Assembly (NCBI GenBank): GCA_031277395.1
Contig: JAITML010000005.1
Coordinates: forward strand, 1 to 64,000
DNA: 64,000 bases
Direction: 5' to 3'
Source: Methylobacillus sp.
GTDB lineage: Bacteria > Pseudomonadota > Gammaproteobacteria > Burkholderiales > Methylophilaceae
Under the pieces are notes generated by a model. The model saw nothing but the letters and a program-made list of their open reading frames with translations. It had not been told where the DNA came from and searched no databases. The translations under genes and the position numbers were made by a program. This document shows, one piece after another, positions 48,400-56,132 of the stretch (position 1 is the first letter of the stretch; the number at the start of each line of letters is the position of its first letter).

Positions 48400-48750
48400 T
48401 TATAGCCGCTCCAACCATGCTTTCAACACCAGCGGATGACAATGCGCCTCGTCCTTCGCTGCGTAAACCAGCGTAATTTTCTTCCGGCTTTTCATGCGCG
48501 TCATAAACTCCTGCCCGGCGTTTCCCGCCGCCAGTTCCGCTGTGTATTGTTCAGAAAAAGCTTTCCACAGCGCGGGGTCGTGGCGAAACCATTTTCTGAG
48601 CGCATCGGATGGCGCAAGGTCTTTGTTCCATTCATCGAGTGCGGCGTCATTTTTGGAAATGCCACGTGGCCACAAGCGATCGACCAGCACGCGGTAGCCA
48701 TCATTCGGCATCGGTTTTTCGTATATTCGCTTTAGCGCGATTTTGAGCAT
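48400..48750 (-). CDS. DUF488 family protein (YeaO-like)
   Basis: A 116-residue protein with the DUF488 marks YRVLVDRLWPRGISK near the N-terminus, EWNKDLAPSDALRKWF in the middle and ITLVYAAKDEAHCHPLVLK at the end. Function unknown; the family is cytosolic and widespread. It lies 93 bases upstream of the helicase start on the same strand. Confidence 0.92.
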   Translation of the reverse strand: MLKIALKRIYEKPMPNDGYRVLVDRLWPRGISKNDAALDEWNKDLAPSDALRKWFRHDPALWKAFSEQYTAELAAGNAGQEFMTRMKSRKKITLVYAAKDEAHCHPLVLKAWLERL

Positions 48751-49063
48751 CGGCCTGATCCTTGGCCCTGATTGGTCATGGCGTGTCTAATGGTTATTGA
48801 GTTGAGTGATCCGCATCATCGAGTTTGTTCGAGCAGGCGGTTAGGTTGTACCACCATGACTGGACACGCTCCAGCAGTGGCGCGCACGAGAGTTTTGCGG
48901 CGTTGTCGTTCTGTCTTTGATGTCATGGGTCTAAACTCCAGCGGCAACCAAGCGGCGTTTGGTTTTGGTCAGGCGGATGTGTTGGCGACATGATTGGAAG
49001 CGAACGCAAGCATTTTACGCTGATGCTTGGAAAGTTGTGCCTCATGTGGCCCGAGAAGTTTTA
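48751..49063 (-). other. gap with a 36-codon ORF and a frameshifted gene tail
   Basis: A 313-base stretch. On the minus strand 48816-48926 is a 36-codon ORF (MTSKTERQRRK to LLEQTR) containing ATAGACPVMVVQP; I do not recognise it. From 49063 down to 48969 the minus strand reads YDEVIKLLGPHEAQLSKHQR to HVANTSA then stop. This is a coherent protein tail in a different frame from the gene upstream, discussed under that gene. Confidence 0.4.
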
Positions 49064-49564
49064 TTACTTCGTCGTAACGCTGGTTTTGGAAAGCGTGCCC
49101 GGCGAGCGATGCGGACTCTTTGTAAGTAGTGGAAGTTGATATTCCGGCGAGAGCGAGAAAGAAATGGGGAATATAAAAAACAAGGGGAGGAAAAGAAAGG
49201 CGAAAATTATCGGAAGAAGCATAGCGATTAAAAACACCGCCTCATTCTGATGAAGACGTGATAGAAACTCAACTGCATTTACATCTGCAATGCGACCTGC
49301 CCCAAGAAGTGCTGTTACAAAAATAATCGGCGGAGGGATGGATAAGGGAAATATCATGAAGAGCCAGTCAGTATCTCTTCTCCAGCGTGCCAATAGAACA
49401 GGAACCACAGTAGCAAAAATTACCAGAAACAATAGAGACAGAGCCGGATACGTGATGATAAATTTTGGCGGTGTTAGCCGTATCAAAAGAATATACACGG
49501 CGATGACAAGAAAAATGATTGCTTCTCTGGATAGGCGAATAGAAGAGAAGGAAATTTTATTCAT
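49064..49564 (-). CDS. small membrane protein, 3' end probably frameshifted
   Basis: A 166-residue protein from ATG 49562-49564 with about four hydrophobic segments (AIIFLVIAVYILLI, LSLLFLVIFATVVPVLL, FPLSIPPPIIFVTALLG, FLIAMLLPIIFAFLFLPLFFIF). I do not recognise the family. The last 20 residues (SPHRSPGTLSKTSVTTK) look unnatural. In the next frame the same DNA reads LVFYIPHFFLALAG, STTYKESASLAGHAFQNQRYDEV and on to a stop at 48969. A frameshift near the homopolymers at 49170-49190 would join the two into one longer protein. Confidence 0.6.
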   Translation of the reverse strand: MNKISFSSIRLSREAIIFLVIAVYILLIRLTPPKFIITYPALSLLFLVIFATVVPVLLARWRRDTDWLFMIFPLSIPPPIIFVTALLGAGRIADVNAVEFLSRLHQNEAVFLIAMLLPIIFAFLFLPLFFIFPISFSLSPEYQLPLLTKSPHRSPGTLSKTSVTTK

Positions 49565-49583
49565 AATCTCGTCTACAACAGCC

Positions 49584-50246
49584 TCAGCCTGCTCCGGCTC
49601 GCACCAGCCGCACCACATCCAGCACGCCGTTGATCATGAACTGCACGCCGATACAGACCAGCAAAAACCCCATGATTTTTGCCATCGCATTCATGCCCGT
49701 GATTCCAAGCTTCTTTGATAACCCGGTCGCGGCGCGCAATACAACGTAGGAAATTACAGCAACCACCGCAATGCCCAATGCGATCATCACATGGCTCACC
49801 ACGACATGCCCATTCTCTTGCGCCGACGCCGACATGCCGATAACCACAGCGATGGAACCCGGGCCGCTCAGGCTTGGCATGGCGAGCGGCGTGAATGACA
49901 TATCGGTCTTGGATGTTACTTCCATTTGCTCTTGCTGCGACATTGCAACGCTATCCGGAAACAACATGCGAAAGCCCAGATAGCTCACGATCATGCCGCC
50001 TGCCACGCGCAGCCCCGGAATCGAAATGCCAAAGAAATTCATGATCACGCCACCCGCGACCAGAAACGCGGTGAGTATGCAGAACGAGTAGATGCAGGCG
50101 CGTCGAACCTGCACCACACGCTCCTGCTCGCTCATGCCATTCATGATGGTCATGACCAGAGCGATTGTGGAAAATGGATTTACGATGGGTAGCAGCGCAC
50201 CAATCGTGCCAAGCACCAGCATAATGTTTTGGATGAACCAGTTCAT
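49584..50246 (-). CDS. MarC family integral membrane protein
   Basis: A 220-residue protein with six hydrophobic helices and the MarC marks LLPIVNPFSTIALVMTIM near the N-terminus, GISIPGLRVAGGMIVSYLGFRML, and the second-half repeat TPLAMPSLSGPGSIAVVIGM. Function of MarC proteins is not settled; a role in multiple antibiotic resistance was not confirmed. It ends just before the small membrane protein and abuts the left end of the cassette array; it is not itself followed by an attC. Confidence 0.92.
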   Translation of the reverse strand: MNWFIQNIMLVLGTIGALLPIVNPFSTIALVMTIMNGMSEQERVVQVRRACIYSFCILTAFLVAGGVIMNFFGISIPGLRVAGGMIVSYLGFRMLFPDSVAMSQQEQMEVTSKTDMSFTPLAMPSLSGPGSIAVVIGMSASAQENGHVVVSHVMIALGIAVVAVISYVVLRAATGLSKKLGITGMNAMAKIMGFLLVCIGVQFMINGVLDVVRLVRAGAG

Positions 50247-50280
50247 GGCGAGATTATAGTGAAGATATCAGCATAAGGGG

Positions 50281-50341
50281 GCTCAATGTCCAAGCTGACT
50301 GGTGCGCCGCAGATACATCCAGGTTGAACACAATATTAGGC
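50281..50341 (-). repeat. attC site 1 (leftmost, degenerate)
   Basis: End heptamers on the plus strand are GCTCAAT and ATTAGGC. The usually invariant AAC and GTT are AAT and ATT at the two ends, so recombination competence is doubtful. The inner part keeps GGTTGAACACAAT. Confidence 0.65.
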
Positions 50342-50626
50342 ACAACGCTGATTAAGCAAAGCGCGGCGGCGTACCCACCAACTAAAGATGAAAAGCAATG
50401 CAAATGCCGAGAATGCCAGCGCCGGAAAAATGAGCACACTATCTTGTTCATAGTACATGACCCAATCTTGCTCATCGTAATACCGACCTATCTCATTGAA
50501 TAGATCACGGTACTGCCAATAGAGGGAGAAATATAAGAACCAAAAAATAACTGCTCCCGTGCCGGATAAGAACGCTGCGCACAGAAGCAATACCTGGACA
50601 ATGCGAAATTTCTTAACTGAGTTCAA
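50336..50626 (-). CDS. cassette 6: two-helix membrane protein
   Basis: A 96-residue protein with two hydrophobic helices (VQVLLLCAAFLSGTGAVIFWFL and FPALAFSAFALLFIFSWWV) separated by an acidic, Tyr-rich loop. The start is TTG 50624-50626 with no strong ribosome site. The C-terminus LLNQRCA and its stop run into the attC end heptamer, typical of cassettes. Unrecognised family. Confidence 0.65.
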   Translation of the reverse strand: MNSVKKFRIVQVLLLCAAFLSGTGAVIFWFLYFSLYWQYRDLFNEIGRYYDEQDWVMYYEQDSVLIFPALAFSAFALLFIFSWWVRRRALLNQRCA

Positions 50627-50640
50627 GGAGGTTCTATTCC

Positions 50641-50698
50641 GGCTAACGCCTGAGCTAAGCTGTCGCCGAAGGCCGCCAGCTTGAGCGTAATGTTTGGC
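50641..50698 (-). repeat. attC site 2
   Basis: 58 bases, plus-strand ends GGCTAAC and GTTTGGC, each one base off consensus. The centre TAAGCTGTCGCC/GGCCGCCAGCTTGA differs from the other sites, so this cassette came from a different attC lineage. Confidence 0.8.
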
Positions 50699-50994
50699 TA
50701 TTGCTCATTTTGTAGTAGATCCATCGGCAGCAGGGGTGCCCGCAATCCCTCCGGTGGTGACCACTCGGATACAGGTATGCGGTACGAGCCACCACCGCCA
50801 AGTTTGGCGTGAAAGAAGTAGTGATAAGTGCCATCTGCCCCCATGTAGACAATATGATCCGTTGGGTCTGCGCGCGCAATGGTTCGAAGGAATGCCAGTG
50901 TCGTAATTTCTGATTGCGCGGCATCGAAATTTGCGGAGCATGCTGTCAGCAAAGCAAACGCTATCAGTGTCGGCACTATTCGGCTGAAGATCAT
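50698..50994 (-). CDS. cassette 5: putative lipoprotein
   Basis: A 98-residue protein with a lipoprotein signal: LIAFALLTACSAN, with the lipobox cysteine at about residue 19. The mature part is short and polar with YMGADGTYHYFFHAKLGGGGSYRIP. No known domain. ATG 50992-50994 follows GAGG. The stop codon TAG abuts the attC end. Confidence 0.75.
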   Translation of the reverse strand: MIFSRIVPTLIAFALLTACSANFDAAQSEITTLAFLRTIARADPTDHIVYMGADGTYHYFFHAKLGGGGSYRIPVSEWSPPEGLRAPLLPMDLLQNEQ

Positions 50995-51012
50995 AGGTGA
51001 CCTCTTAATTAA

Positions 51013-51073
51013 GTCTAACGTCTAAATTAATCGGCGCCATTTTAGCGCGCCCTAGTTGAATGCAATGTTAGGC
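51013..51073 (-). repeat. attC site 3
   Basis: 61 bases, plus-strand ends GTCTAAC and GTTAGGC, both matching consensus; centre AAATTAATCGGCGCC with GGCGCGC-type complement. Confidence 0.9.
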
Positions 51074-51349
51074 CTGAAATAAACCAGGAAAAGCCATGAT
51101 TATTAGGATGCCGAAAATAATTTGAAACACAAATATGGCAGGGATTACAACCCAGCGAAATCTTTTGAAAACCCAAACACTACAAAGGGATGCGGGGATT
51201 GAGGTAAAAACCATGAGAAACAAAAGCTCCAGACTGTCTCGAAGCCAGAATTTGCCGAAATGCCCGATAAAACCAAAAATAAATAGAAACCAAAGGAGGC
51301 TGATGATGCCTCCAACAAGAAAATATGAAAGGAATGGGCTTCGGAGCAT
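51068..51349 (-). CDS. cassette 4: three-helix membrane protein
   Basis: A 93-residue hydrophobic protein with three probable helices (YFLVGGIISLLWFLFIFGFIG, LELLFLMVFTSIPASLCSVWVF, VVIPAIFVFQIIFGILIIMAF). Family not recognised. The TAA stop is the one inside the attC heptamer GCCTAAC. ATG 51347-51349 lies close to the preceding attC, leaving a nine-base leader, as is common in cassettes. Confidence 0.72.
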   Translation of the reverse strand: MLRSPFLSYFLVGGIISLLWFLFIFGFIGHFGKFWLRDSLELLFLMVFTSIPASLCSVWVFKRFRWVVIPAIFVFQIIFGILIIMAFPGLFQA

Positions 51350-51357
51350 GAATTAAA

Positions 51358-51418
51358 GCCTAACACCCAAATTAACCGGCGCGCCGTAAGCGCGCCCGGG
51401 CTGAATGCAATGTCAGGT
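51358..51418 (-). repeat. attC site 4
   Basis: 61 bases, plus-strand ends GCCTAAC and GTCAGGT; the second has C for T in the conserved GTT. Inner AAATTAACCGGCGCGCCG is shared with site 6. Confidence 0.88.
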
Positions 51419-51428
51419 TTCCGTCTTG

Positions 51429-51884
51429 TTAATGTTTTATTTCTCCGGATATTGGGTCTGCGATCAGCTTCATCTTTTGTTTGTCCTTGCGCAGCTCAAC
51501 TTTCCAGGCTCCATGTTCAAGTTCCACTTCCGTTATGGTACCCATTCCATGCGCTTCGATGGACTGAATCGTCGTTGAAACCGGTATGGCGTTCGCTGGC
51601 GGTGCTTCATCAAAATCTGTTTTCCCCCGGCGTTTTTCGTTGCCGGTTTTCGGGTCGAGATACAGTTTCTCGCAAGCTGTCGCGCCGCAGACCTTTATTT
51701 CCCACAGACCATCATCAAACTCGGCTTCCGTAATACTCCCGATTTTCTGCTCTTCCACTGATTTCAGGATCAATGAAAGTGGCTTGCTGTCAGTTGGCGG
51801 CAATTCATTCGCCAGCGACAAAGACAGCGGAAAAAGTGACGCGGCAAATACCAGGGAAATTCTTGCGACAAACCTGCTTTTCAT
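51429..51884 (-). CDS. cassette 3: exported tandem PepSY-like protein
   Basis: A 151-residue periplasmic protein. The signal peptide ends near LSLAN. Two copies of a PepSY-like unit follow: SVEEQKIGSITEAEFDDGLWEIKV then LYLDPKTG, and IEAHGMGTITEVELEHGAWKVEL then LIADPISGEI. PepSY units often inhibit peptidases or sense signals at the envelope. AGGAGG at 51891-51896 gives a strong ribosome site. A well-recognised fold is unusual for a cassette. Confidence 0.85.
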   Translation of the reverse strand: MKSRFVARISLVFAASLFPLSLSLANELPPTDSKPLSLILKSVEEQKIGSITEAEFDDGLWEIKVCGATACEKLYLDPKTGNEKRRGKTDFDEAPPANAIPVSTTIQSIEAHGMGTITEVELEHGAWKVELRKDKQKMKLIADPISGEIKH

Positions 51885-51912
51885 GTGATACCTCCTTTTA
51901 CGAGATGATTAC

Positions 51913-51974
51913 CTGAAACTGAAATTAACCACTGCGCCGCTTGCGGCGTATCCGGGTTGAATGCAATGTTAGGC
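51913..51974 (-). repeat. attC site 5
   Basis: 62 bases, plus-strand ends CTGAAAC (degenerate) and GTTAGGC (consensus). Inner GAAATTAACCACTGCGCCGC and GGGTTGAATGCAAT match the resident family. Confidence 0.82.
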
Positions 51975-52019
51975 TGCAATTGTCTGAATACGAAATTTGA
52001 CATGATACTAGTCGAATAA

Positions 52020-52364
52020 TTAGTGTGCCAACCTCAAAAGTTTTTCACATTTTTTCATGGTGAATCTGAGTGCTTGCTCTGCGTTTAGCTCGGATTTTTT
52101 TACCGCAGCATCAAAATTTTCTACCTTGGTTGCTTCATTAAACCCTGCACGCGCCTCACTACTCAAAGAGTTCAACCATTTCTCAAATGCTTCGGAGATT
52201 TCTTTTTCTTCAGATGGACTCATTTTTATGCAAGTGTTTTTTATTGCGATGGCGTCTGCTGCCCCCTGAATAATGGATTCATCAAGACTGATATTTTCAC
52301 CATCAGGAGTTGCATAAGCAGCCGTGCATACAAAAACAGCCACCGACACCAATAGTGATTTCAT
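52020..52364 (-). CDS. cassette 2: exported helical protein
   Basis: A 114-residue protein with a signal peptide (LLVSVAVFVCTAAYA). The mature part is helical and charged, with two Cys (KNTCIKM and KKCEKL) that could pair. No family recognised. Starts at ATG 52362-52364 and stops 45 bases before its attC. The A+T-rich codons differ from the flanking chromosome. Confidence 0.75.
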   Translation of the reverse strand: MKSLLVSVAVFVCTAAYATPDGENISLDESIIQGAADAIAIKNTCIKMSPSEEKEISEAFEKWLNSLSSEARAGFNEATKVENFDAAVKKSELNAEQALRFTMKKCEKLLRLAH

Positions 52365-52395
52365 TTATATGACCCTATGTGATCGACGATGAATG

Positions 52396-52456
52396 GCCTA
52401 ACGCCTAAATTAACCGGCGCGCCGTAGGTGCGTCCGGGTTGAGCGCAATGTTAGGC
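52396..52456 (-). repeat. attC site 6 (rightmost)
   Basis: 61 bases, plus-strand ends GCCTAAC and GTTAGGC, perfect complements and the best site of the array. Confidence 0.93.
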
Positions 52457-52836
52457 CGCGCGATGTCAAAACGAACGACCTCGAACTCAATGGCGTCGAT
52501 TCCCTCCCAAAGCGGGCCGCCAAAGTTGATAAGAAACCCGAAAACTTCAACCAGGCCGTCTTTGCAGTTCACCACCGTGCCACACCCGCGATATGCGTAA
52601 GACCCAATTTTCTCCAGTCGTTCAATTGAGCAAGCTTGCTTTTTATCATCGGGCCAATCAGATAGATATGCGGCGCGCCAATCACCATCCATTGCAGAGA
52701 GAGCATTTTCGATCCGCTCGCCGACCGTAAGCGAGCACGGATGGCAAAAGGCTTCGATGACATGACCGCTACCGCTCCGCAGGGCAACTGAAGCGGCTTC
52801 ATCACCATCAATACGTTCAATCAGTAACGTGTTCAT
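52405..52836 (-). CDS. cassette 1: hypothetical protein reading through attC
   Basis: A 143-residue soluble protein, unrecognised. Four Cys are spaced along it (FCHPCSL, QACSIE, YRGCGTVVNC). The last 18 residues (ARPNIALNPDAPTARRLI) are encoded by the attC itself, and the TAG lies near its far end. This kind of attC-encoded tail is a known habit of cassette genes. ATG 52834-52836. Its upstream edge is the GTCTAAC at 52880-52886. It is the cassette nearest where an integrase would be expected. Confidence 0.75.
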   Translation of the reverse strand: MNTLLIERIDGDEAASVALRSGSGHVIEAFCHPCSLTVGERIENALSAMDGDWRAAYLSDWPDDKKQACSIERLEKIGSYAYRGCGTVVNCKDGLVEVFGFLINFGGPLWEGIDAIEFEVVRFDIARPNIALNPDAPTARRLI

Positions 52837-52931
52837 AGCCTACGCCAATTAGACGACTAATTTTGAAAGCGGCAGTGTTGTCTAACTCACGGCTACTGTC
52901 AATCCTGCCTGATACAGCCGTTGCGTTTCCG

Positions 52932-52947
52932 TTTAGGTAAACCTAAA
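52932..52947. other. short palindrome in the gap before the DUF4153 gene
   Basis: TTTAGG, loop TAAA, CCTAAA at 52932-52947. It has no T-run; it may be an operator or a relic. The rest of 52887-53125 holds no gene or attC that I can see. Confidence 0.35.
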
Positions 52948-53125
52948 GTTTGGCGGATGGAAACCAAGCCACCCACATTGCCAGGTCAGTTGTGTGATGC
53001 GATCTAGGTACAGCACTACAGCATGCACACCGAAGATCAATATGTTTTTAGGTCTGGGTGAGGCAACGATATTTTTGCCGTTTCCGTGCGATACTGCGCT
53101 TATCCAAAAATAAAGAGGAGCCATC

Positions 53126-54943
53126 GTGCAGCACTCGACATCGCGTCGCGCGGAACTCGCGCTTATCCTCATCGCCGCGCTGGTACAGGCGGGCATTTTG
53201 TATTTTTTATATCGGTATACCGAATTAGCTGAGCCACCCACCGCTACAACTTGGCTGCTCGCGCTGTACACCGTGGCGCTGGCTATTCCGGTCACGGTGC
53301 ATTTGCTCGCCGCGCAGTTGCTGCATAGTCGTGCGGGCTGGCTCATCGTGGCAATCATGGCTGTGATGTTCTATTACTTTGGCTGGGATTACAGCCAGAG
53401 CCGCGCATTCAGCGCAAGAGGCATGTCCAGTATCATGATGGCGCTGCCCGTGTTGTGGTTTCTGCTCATGCCATTCGTGCAAATCCGGCTCAAGCTTGGC
53501 AAGTGGTCGGCGGATTACAAATTGCTGTTCGCGTATTCCTGGCACAACATTATTGTGTTGTTTGAGGCGGCAGTTTTCACCGGATTATTCTGGGGGCTGT
53601 TGGCGTTGTGGCAGGCGCTGTTCGGCATGTTGCATATCGAGTTCTTCAAGCAGCTATTTTCCGAGCCGCTGTTTTATCTTCCGGTAACGACGCTGATCTT
53701 CGGCAGCGCGATCTATCTCACCGGCTCGGCGGAAAATGCCGGGCGCGTGGTGACCGTGATGCTCAATCAGGTGCTGAATCTGTTCAAGTGGTTGGGTACG
53801 CTCACCGCATTGCTGCTCACGCTGTTCACGCTTGCGCTGCTGCCGCAGTTGCCTGCGCTGTTCACCTCCGGCAACAAGGCCATCAGCGCGGTCTGGTTGC
53901 TGTGGCTGGTCGCGGTGGTAGTGCTGTTTCTCAATGCGGCCTACCGCGACGGCAAGGTGGAAAAACCCTATCCCAACTGGATCGCGTTGTTCATGCGGGT
54001 CGTCATCCCGCTGATGGTAATTATCTCCGCGACCGCTATCTGGGCGCTATGCGTTCGTGTGCATGAGTACGGGCTTACGGTCGATCGCATCTGGGCGCTC
54101 GTGGTTGCGGGCGCGGCGGTGCTTTATTCGATCGGTTACGCCATCGCCGCCGTGCGCAAAGGTGCGTGGTTCGGCGGCATCGCGCGCGTCAACGTGATCG
54201 TCGCGCTGGCTTTGATGATTGTGCTTGCGCTGATGCTGACGCCGGTTTTGTCGCCGTATCGTCTTGCGGCGAATAGCCAATATCAGCGCATACTCGCGGG
54301 GCCATTCGATGAATCCTGGATCAACTCGGGGCGCACGCCATTCAGCGCCTTGCGCTACGACACCGGCCGTTACGGCGAGCAAAGGCTGGAAGAATTGGCG
54401 CAGTTGCAGGATCACCCCGATGCGGAACGCATACGCAATTTGGCGACCAGCGAATCCGTGCAGCAGAACCCGGAGCAATCCGCTGAAAAAATAGCGGAGG
54501 CGATCACCAAAATACCGATTTATCCGCAAGGTCGAACGCTGGATGCCGAACTGATGAAAGTCATTACTGCTGACATCAAGTCAGGGCAGTTGTGGTGGCT
54601 GTCGGATAAACAAGTGACCGAAGGCAAGTCGGCGATGGGAGTGTTTGCCAACCTGAACACTGAAAACCCGAATGAGGAATATTTTGTGTTGCTGGCGTCG
54701 GGAACTTATGCTGCGGAAGGGTCGGTGTATTGGAAAAAAACTGATGGTTGGATACGAATAGGCCGCGCGAATCTTCCATATCAATCCGATGCTGCGTCTG
54801 ACAACAAAGACTTCGCGGAAGATCTGCGCGCCAAACTGGCGAGCGGCGATTTTTCCGTCAAGGAGCAGGAGTGGAAGGACTTGTGGATAGGCTCGTATCG
54901 TATTCGAATACAGCCCGATAACACTCACGGAAGAAACCGGTAA
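53126..54943 (+). CDS. DUF4153 domain membrane protein
   Basis: A 605-residue protein starting at GTG 53126 behind AGAGGAG. The N-terminal 385 residues have about ten hydrophobic helices with the DUF4153-like LLFAYSWHNIIVLFEAAVFTGLFW and YPNWIALFMRVVIPLMVIISAT. The last 210 residues are a periplasmic or cytoplasmic soluble domain ending GSYRIRIQPDN. Function unknown. Its 3' end overlaps the convergent DUF1287 gene by 19 bases. Confidence 0.87.
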   Translation: MQHSTSRRAELALILIAALVQAGILYFLYRYTELAEPPTATTWLLALYTVALAIPVTVHLLAAQLLHSRAGWLIVAIMAVMFYYFGWDYSQSRAFSARGMSSIMMALPVLWFLLMPFVQIRLKLGKWSADYKLLFAYSWHNIIVLFEAAVFTGLFWGLLALWQALFGMLHIEFFKQLFSEPLFYLPVTTLIFGSAIYLTGSAENAGRVVTVMLNQVLNLFKWLGTLTALLLTLFTLALLPQLPALFTSGNKAISAVWLLWLVAVVVLFLNAAYRDGKVEKPYPNWIALFMRVVIPLMVIISATAIWALCVRVHEYGLTVDRIWALVVAGAAVLYSIGYAIAAVRKGAWFGGIARVNVIVALALMIVLALMLTPVLSPYRLAANSQYQRILAGPFDESWINSGRTPFSALRYDTGRYGEQRLEELAQLQDHPDAERIRNLATSESVQQNPEQSAEKIAEAITKIPIYPQGRTLDAELMKVITADIKSGQLWWLSDKQVTEGKSAMGVFANLNTENPNEEYFVLLASGTYAAEGSVYWKKTDGWIRIGRANLPYQSDAASDNKDFAEDLRAKLASGDFSVKEQEWKDLWIGSYRIRIQPDNTHGRNR

Positions 54944-55524
54944 TGCCCTGTGCGTGGCGCGCCGAACAGGTAATCTTCCTCGCGCGCGCCTCGTCCGATG
55001 TTGTGTATCACCAACGGTAAACCGTCGCTGCGTTTGCGGTCGGAGACGATCATGATATGCGGAAGATTGCCCGGCAGCATGAGCGTGACGAGGTCGCCGG
55101 GAAGGTAATCCGCACCGTGATTGGTGACGGGCAGGTTGGCATTCCGGCGCTTGAAAAAAGTTTGCAAATTGGGCACGCGCCGATGGTCGATATTCGCATC
55201 GGGACGCTTCATGCCCCAGATTTTTGGATAGGCGCTGAACGCCTTTACCATGTCCTCATGCACGAGAGATTGCAGATCGCAGTCATACGCCTTGCGATAT
55301 GCGCGAATGACAACATCGGTACACACGCCGCGCTCCGGTGGCACGTCGCCAGCGGGATAGGCGAGGCGCGTATAGCCCGAATCATAATGCAGCGTCACGC
55401 CGATTTGCTCGCGCGCGGCCTGCACCAGCGCGAGCAGATTTGTTCGCGCAGCCAACACACGCGACGGCAGCAGCGCCGCTGTCATCGCCGCCACGCCGGT
55501 CAGCAAAAACGCGCGTCTATCCAT
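54925..55524 (-). CDS. DUF1287 domain exported protein
   Basis: A 199-residue exported protein of the DUF1287 family, related to NlpC/P60 amidase folds. The signal begins MDRRAFLLTGVAAMTAALL, with a twin-arginine-like DRRAF that is weak. HYDSGYTRLAYPAGDVPPERGVCTDVVIRAYR has the likely catalytic Cys, and YLPGDLVTLMLPGNLPHIMIVSD the matching His. It may cut peptidoglycan or lipids. It is the last gene of a minus-strand operon, three bases after the phosphatase. Confidence 0.87.
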   Translation of the reverse strand: MDRRAFLLTGVAAMTAALLPSRVLAARTNLLALVQAAREQIGVTLHYDSGYTRLAYPAGDVPPERGVCTDVVIRAYRKAYDCDLQSLVHEDMVKAFSAYPKIWGMKRPDANIDHRRVPNLQTFFKRRNANLPVTNHGADYLPGDLVTLMLPGNLPHIMIVSDRKRSDGLPLVIHNIGRGAREEDYLFGAPRTGHYRFLP

Positions 55525-55527
55525 GTA

Positions 55528-56130
55528 TCACTCTTCCAGTTTTTCGCGTAATTTCTGCACATCAACATTCTTGATATAGCGTGTGATGTTGCGCCAGATC
55601 GTATGGAAACCGTAGTCGCCGTTTTGCAGTTCATCCAGAGCCTGCTCCTTGCTCCAACCCTGATACACGATGCGGTACATCGCCGAAATCAATCCGGTGC
55701 GGTCGGCGCCGTGCTGACAGTGAATCAGCACCGGACCATCGCGTTCGGCATTACGCAGGGCTTTGAGCGCGGCGATCACATCCTTGTCGTCAATATCCCA
55801 GGTGTTGATGGGAATGCGTTGAAGCTCGATGCCGCTTCCGGCCAGCATTTTTTTGTCCGAATGAAAAGCGCGAAAGCTGATGACTTTCTTGATGCCAAGT
55901 TCTTGCAGTTGTGCGACGTCATCTTTGGAAAATTGTTCGCTGCGATACAGCGACGGCGTGATGCGATGCAGGTTTTCAATACCCGGCACAGGTTGCGCCC
56001 ATTGCTCTGGACGTTGCGTTGCGGAAGTTGCAGGTGTTGCGCTGGCGGGCGCTTCGTCAGCACAGGCAGGTAGCGCGCCACCCAAGACAAGCGCCGCGAT
56101 GAGCATGAAAATTCGCATGGAGAAAAACAT
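55528..56130 (-). CDS. exported dual-specificity/tyrosine phosphatase-like protein
   Basis: A 200-residue protein with a signal peptide (FMLIAALVLGGALPACA). The Cys-based phosphatase loop HCQHGADRTG (C-x5-R) is intact, with a likely general-acid Asp in NTWDIDD. LYRSEQFSKDDVAQLQELGIKKVISFR is typical of the DSP-like family that includes envelope lipid phosphatases. ATG 56128-56130 has AAGGAAA upstream. Being exported, it may dephosphorylate a lipid or polysaccharide intermediate. Confidence 0.88.
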   Translation of the reverse strand: MFFSMRIFMLIAALVLGGALPACADEAPASATPATSATQRPEQWAQPVPGIENLHRITPSLYRSEQFSKDDVAQLQELGIKKVISFRAFHSDKKMLAGSGIELQRIPINTWDIDDKDVIAALKALRNAERDGPVLIHCQHGADRTGLISAMYRIVYQGWSKEQALDELQNGDYGFHTIWRNITRYIKNVDVQKLREKLEE

Positions 56131-56132
56131 GG

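Larger units (their letters stand above)
50281..52886 (-). mobile_element. integron cassette array without integrase (CALIN), six cassettes
   Basis: Six minus-strand genes are each followed by a 58-62 base imperfect palindrome of attC type, with end heptamers near RYYYAAC and GTTRRRY. Four of the sites share long stretches (AAATTAACCGGCGCGCCG, GGGTTGAATGCAAT), as expected for a resident chromosomal integron family. On the minus strand they end GGTTAATTTAGGCGTTAGG, close in layout to the aadA attC end, so cassette orientation agrees with gene orientation. An integrase should lie to the right, but the next gene is a DUF4153 protein and no intI is present. GTCTAAC at 52880-52886 (minus GTTAGAC) marks the probable right edge. 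Confidence 0.88.
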
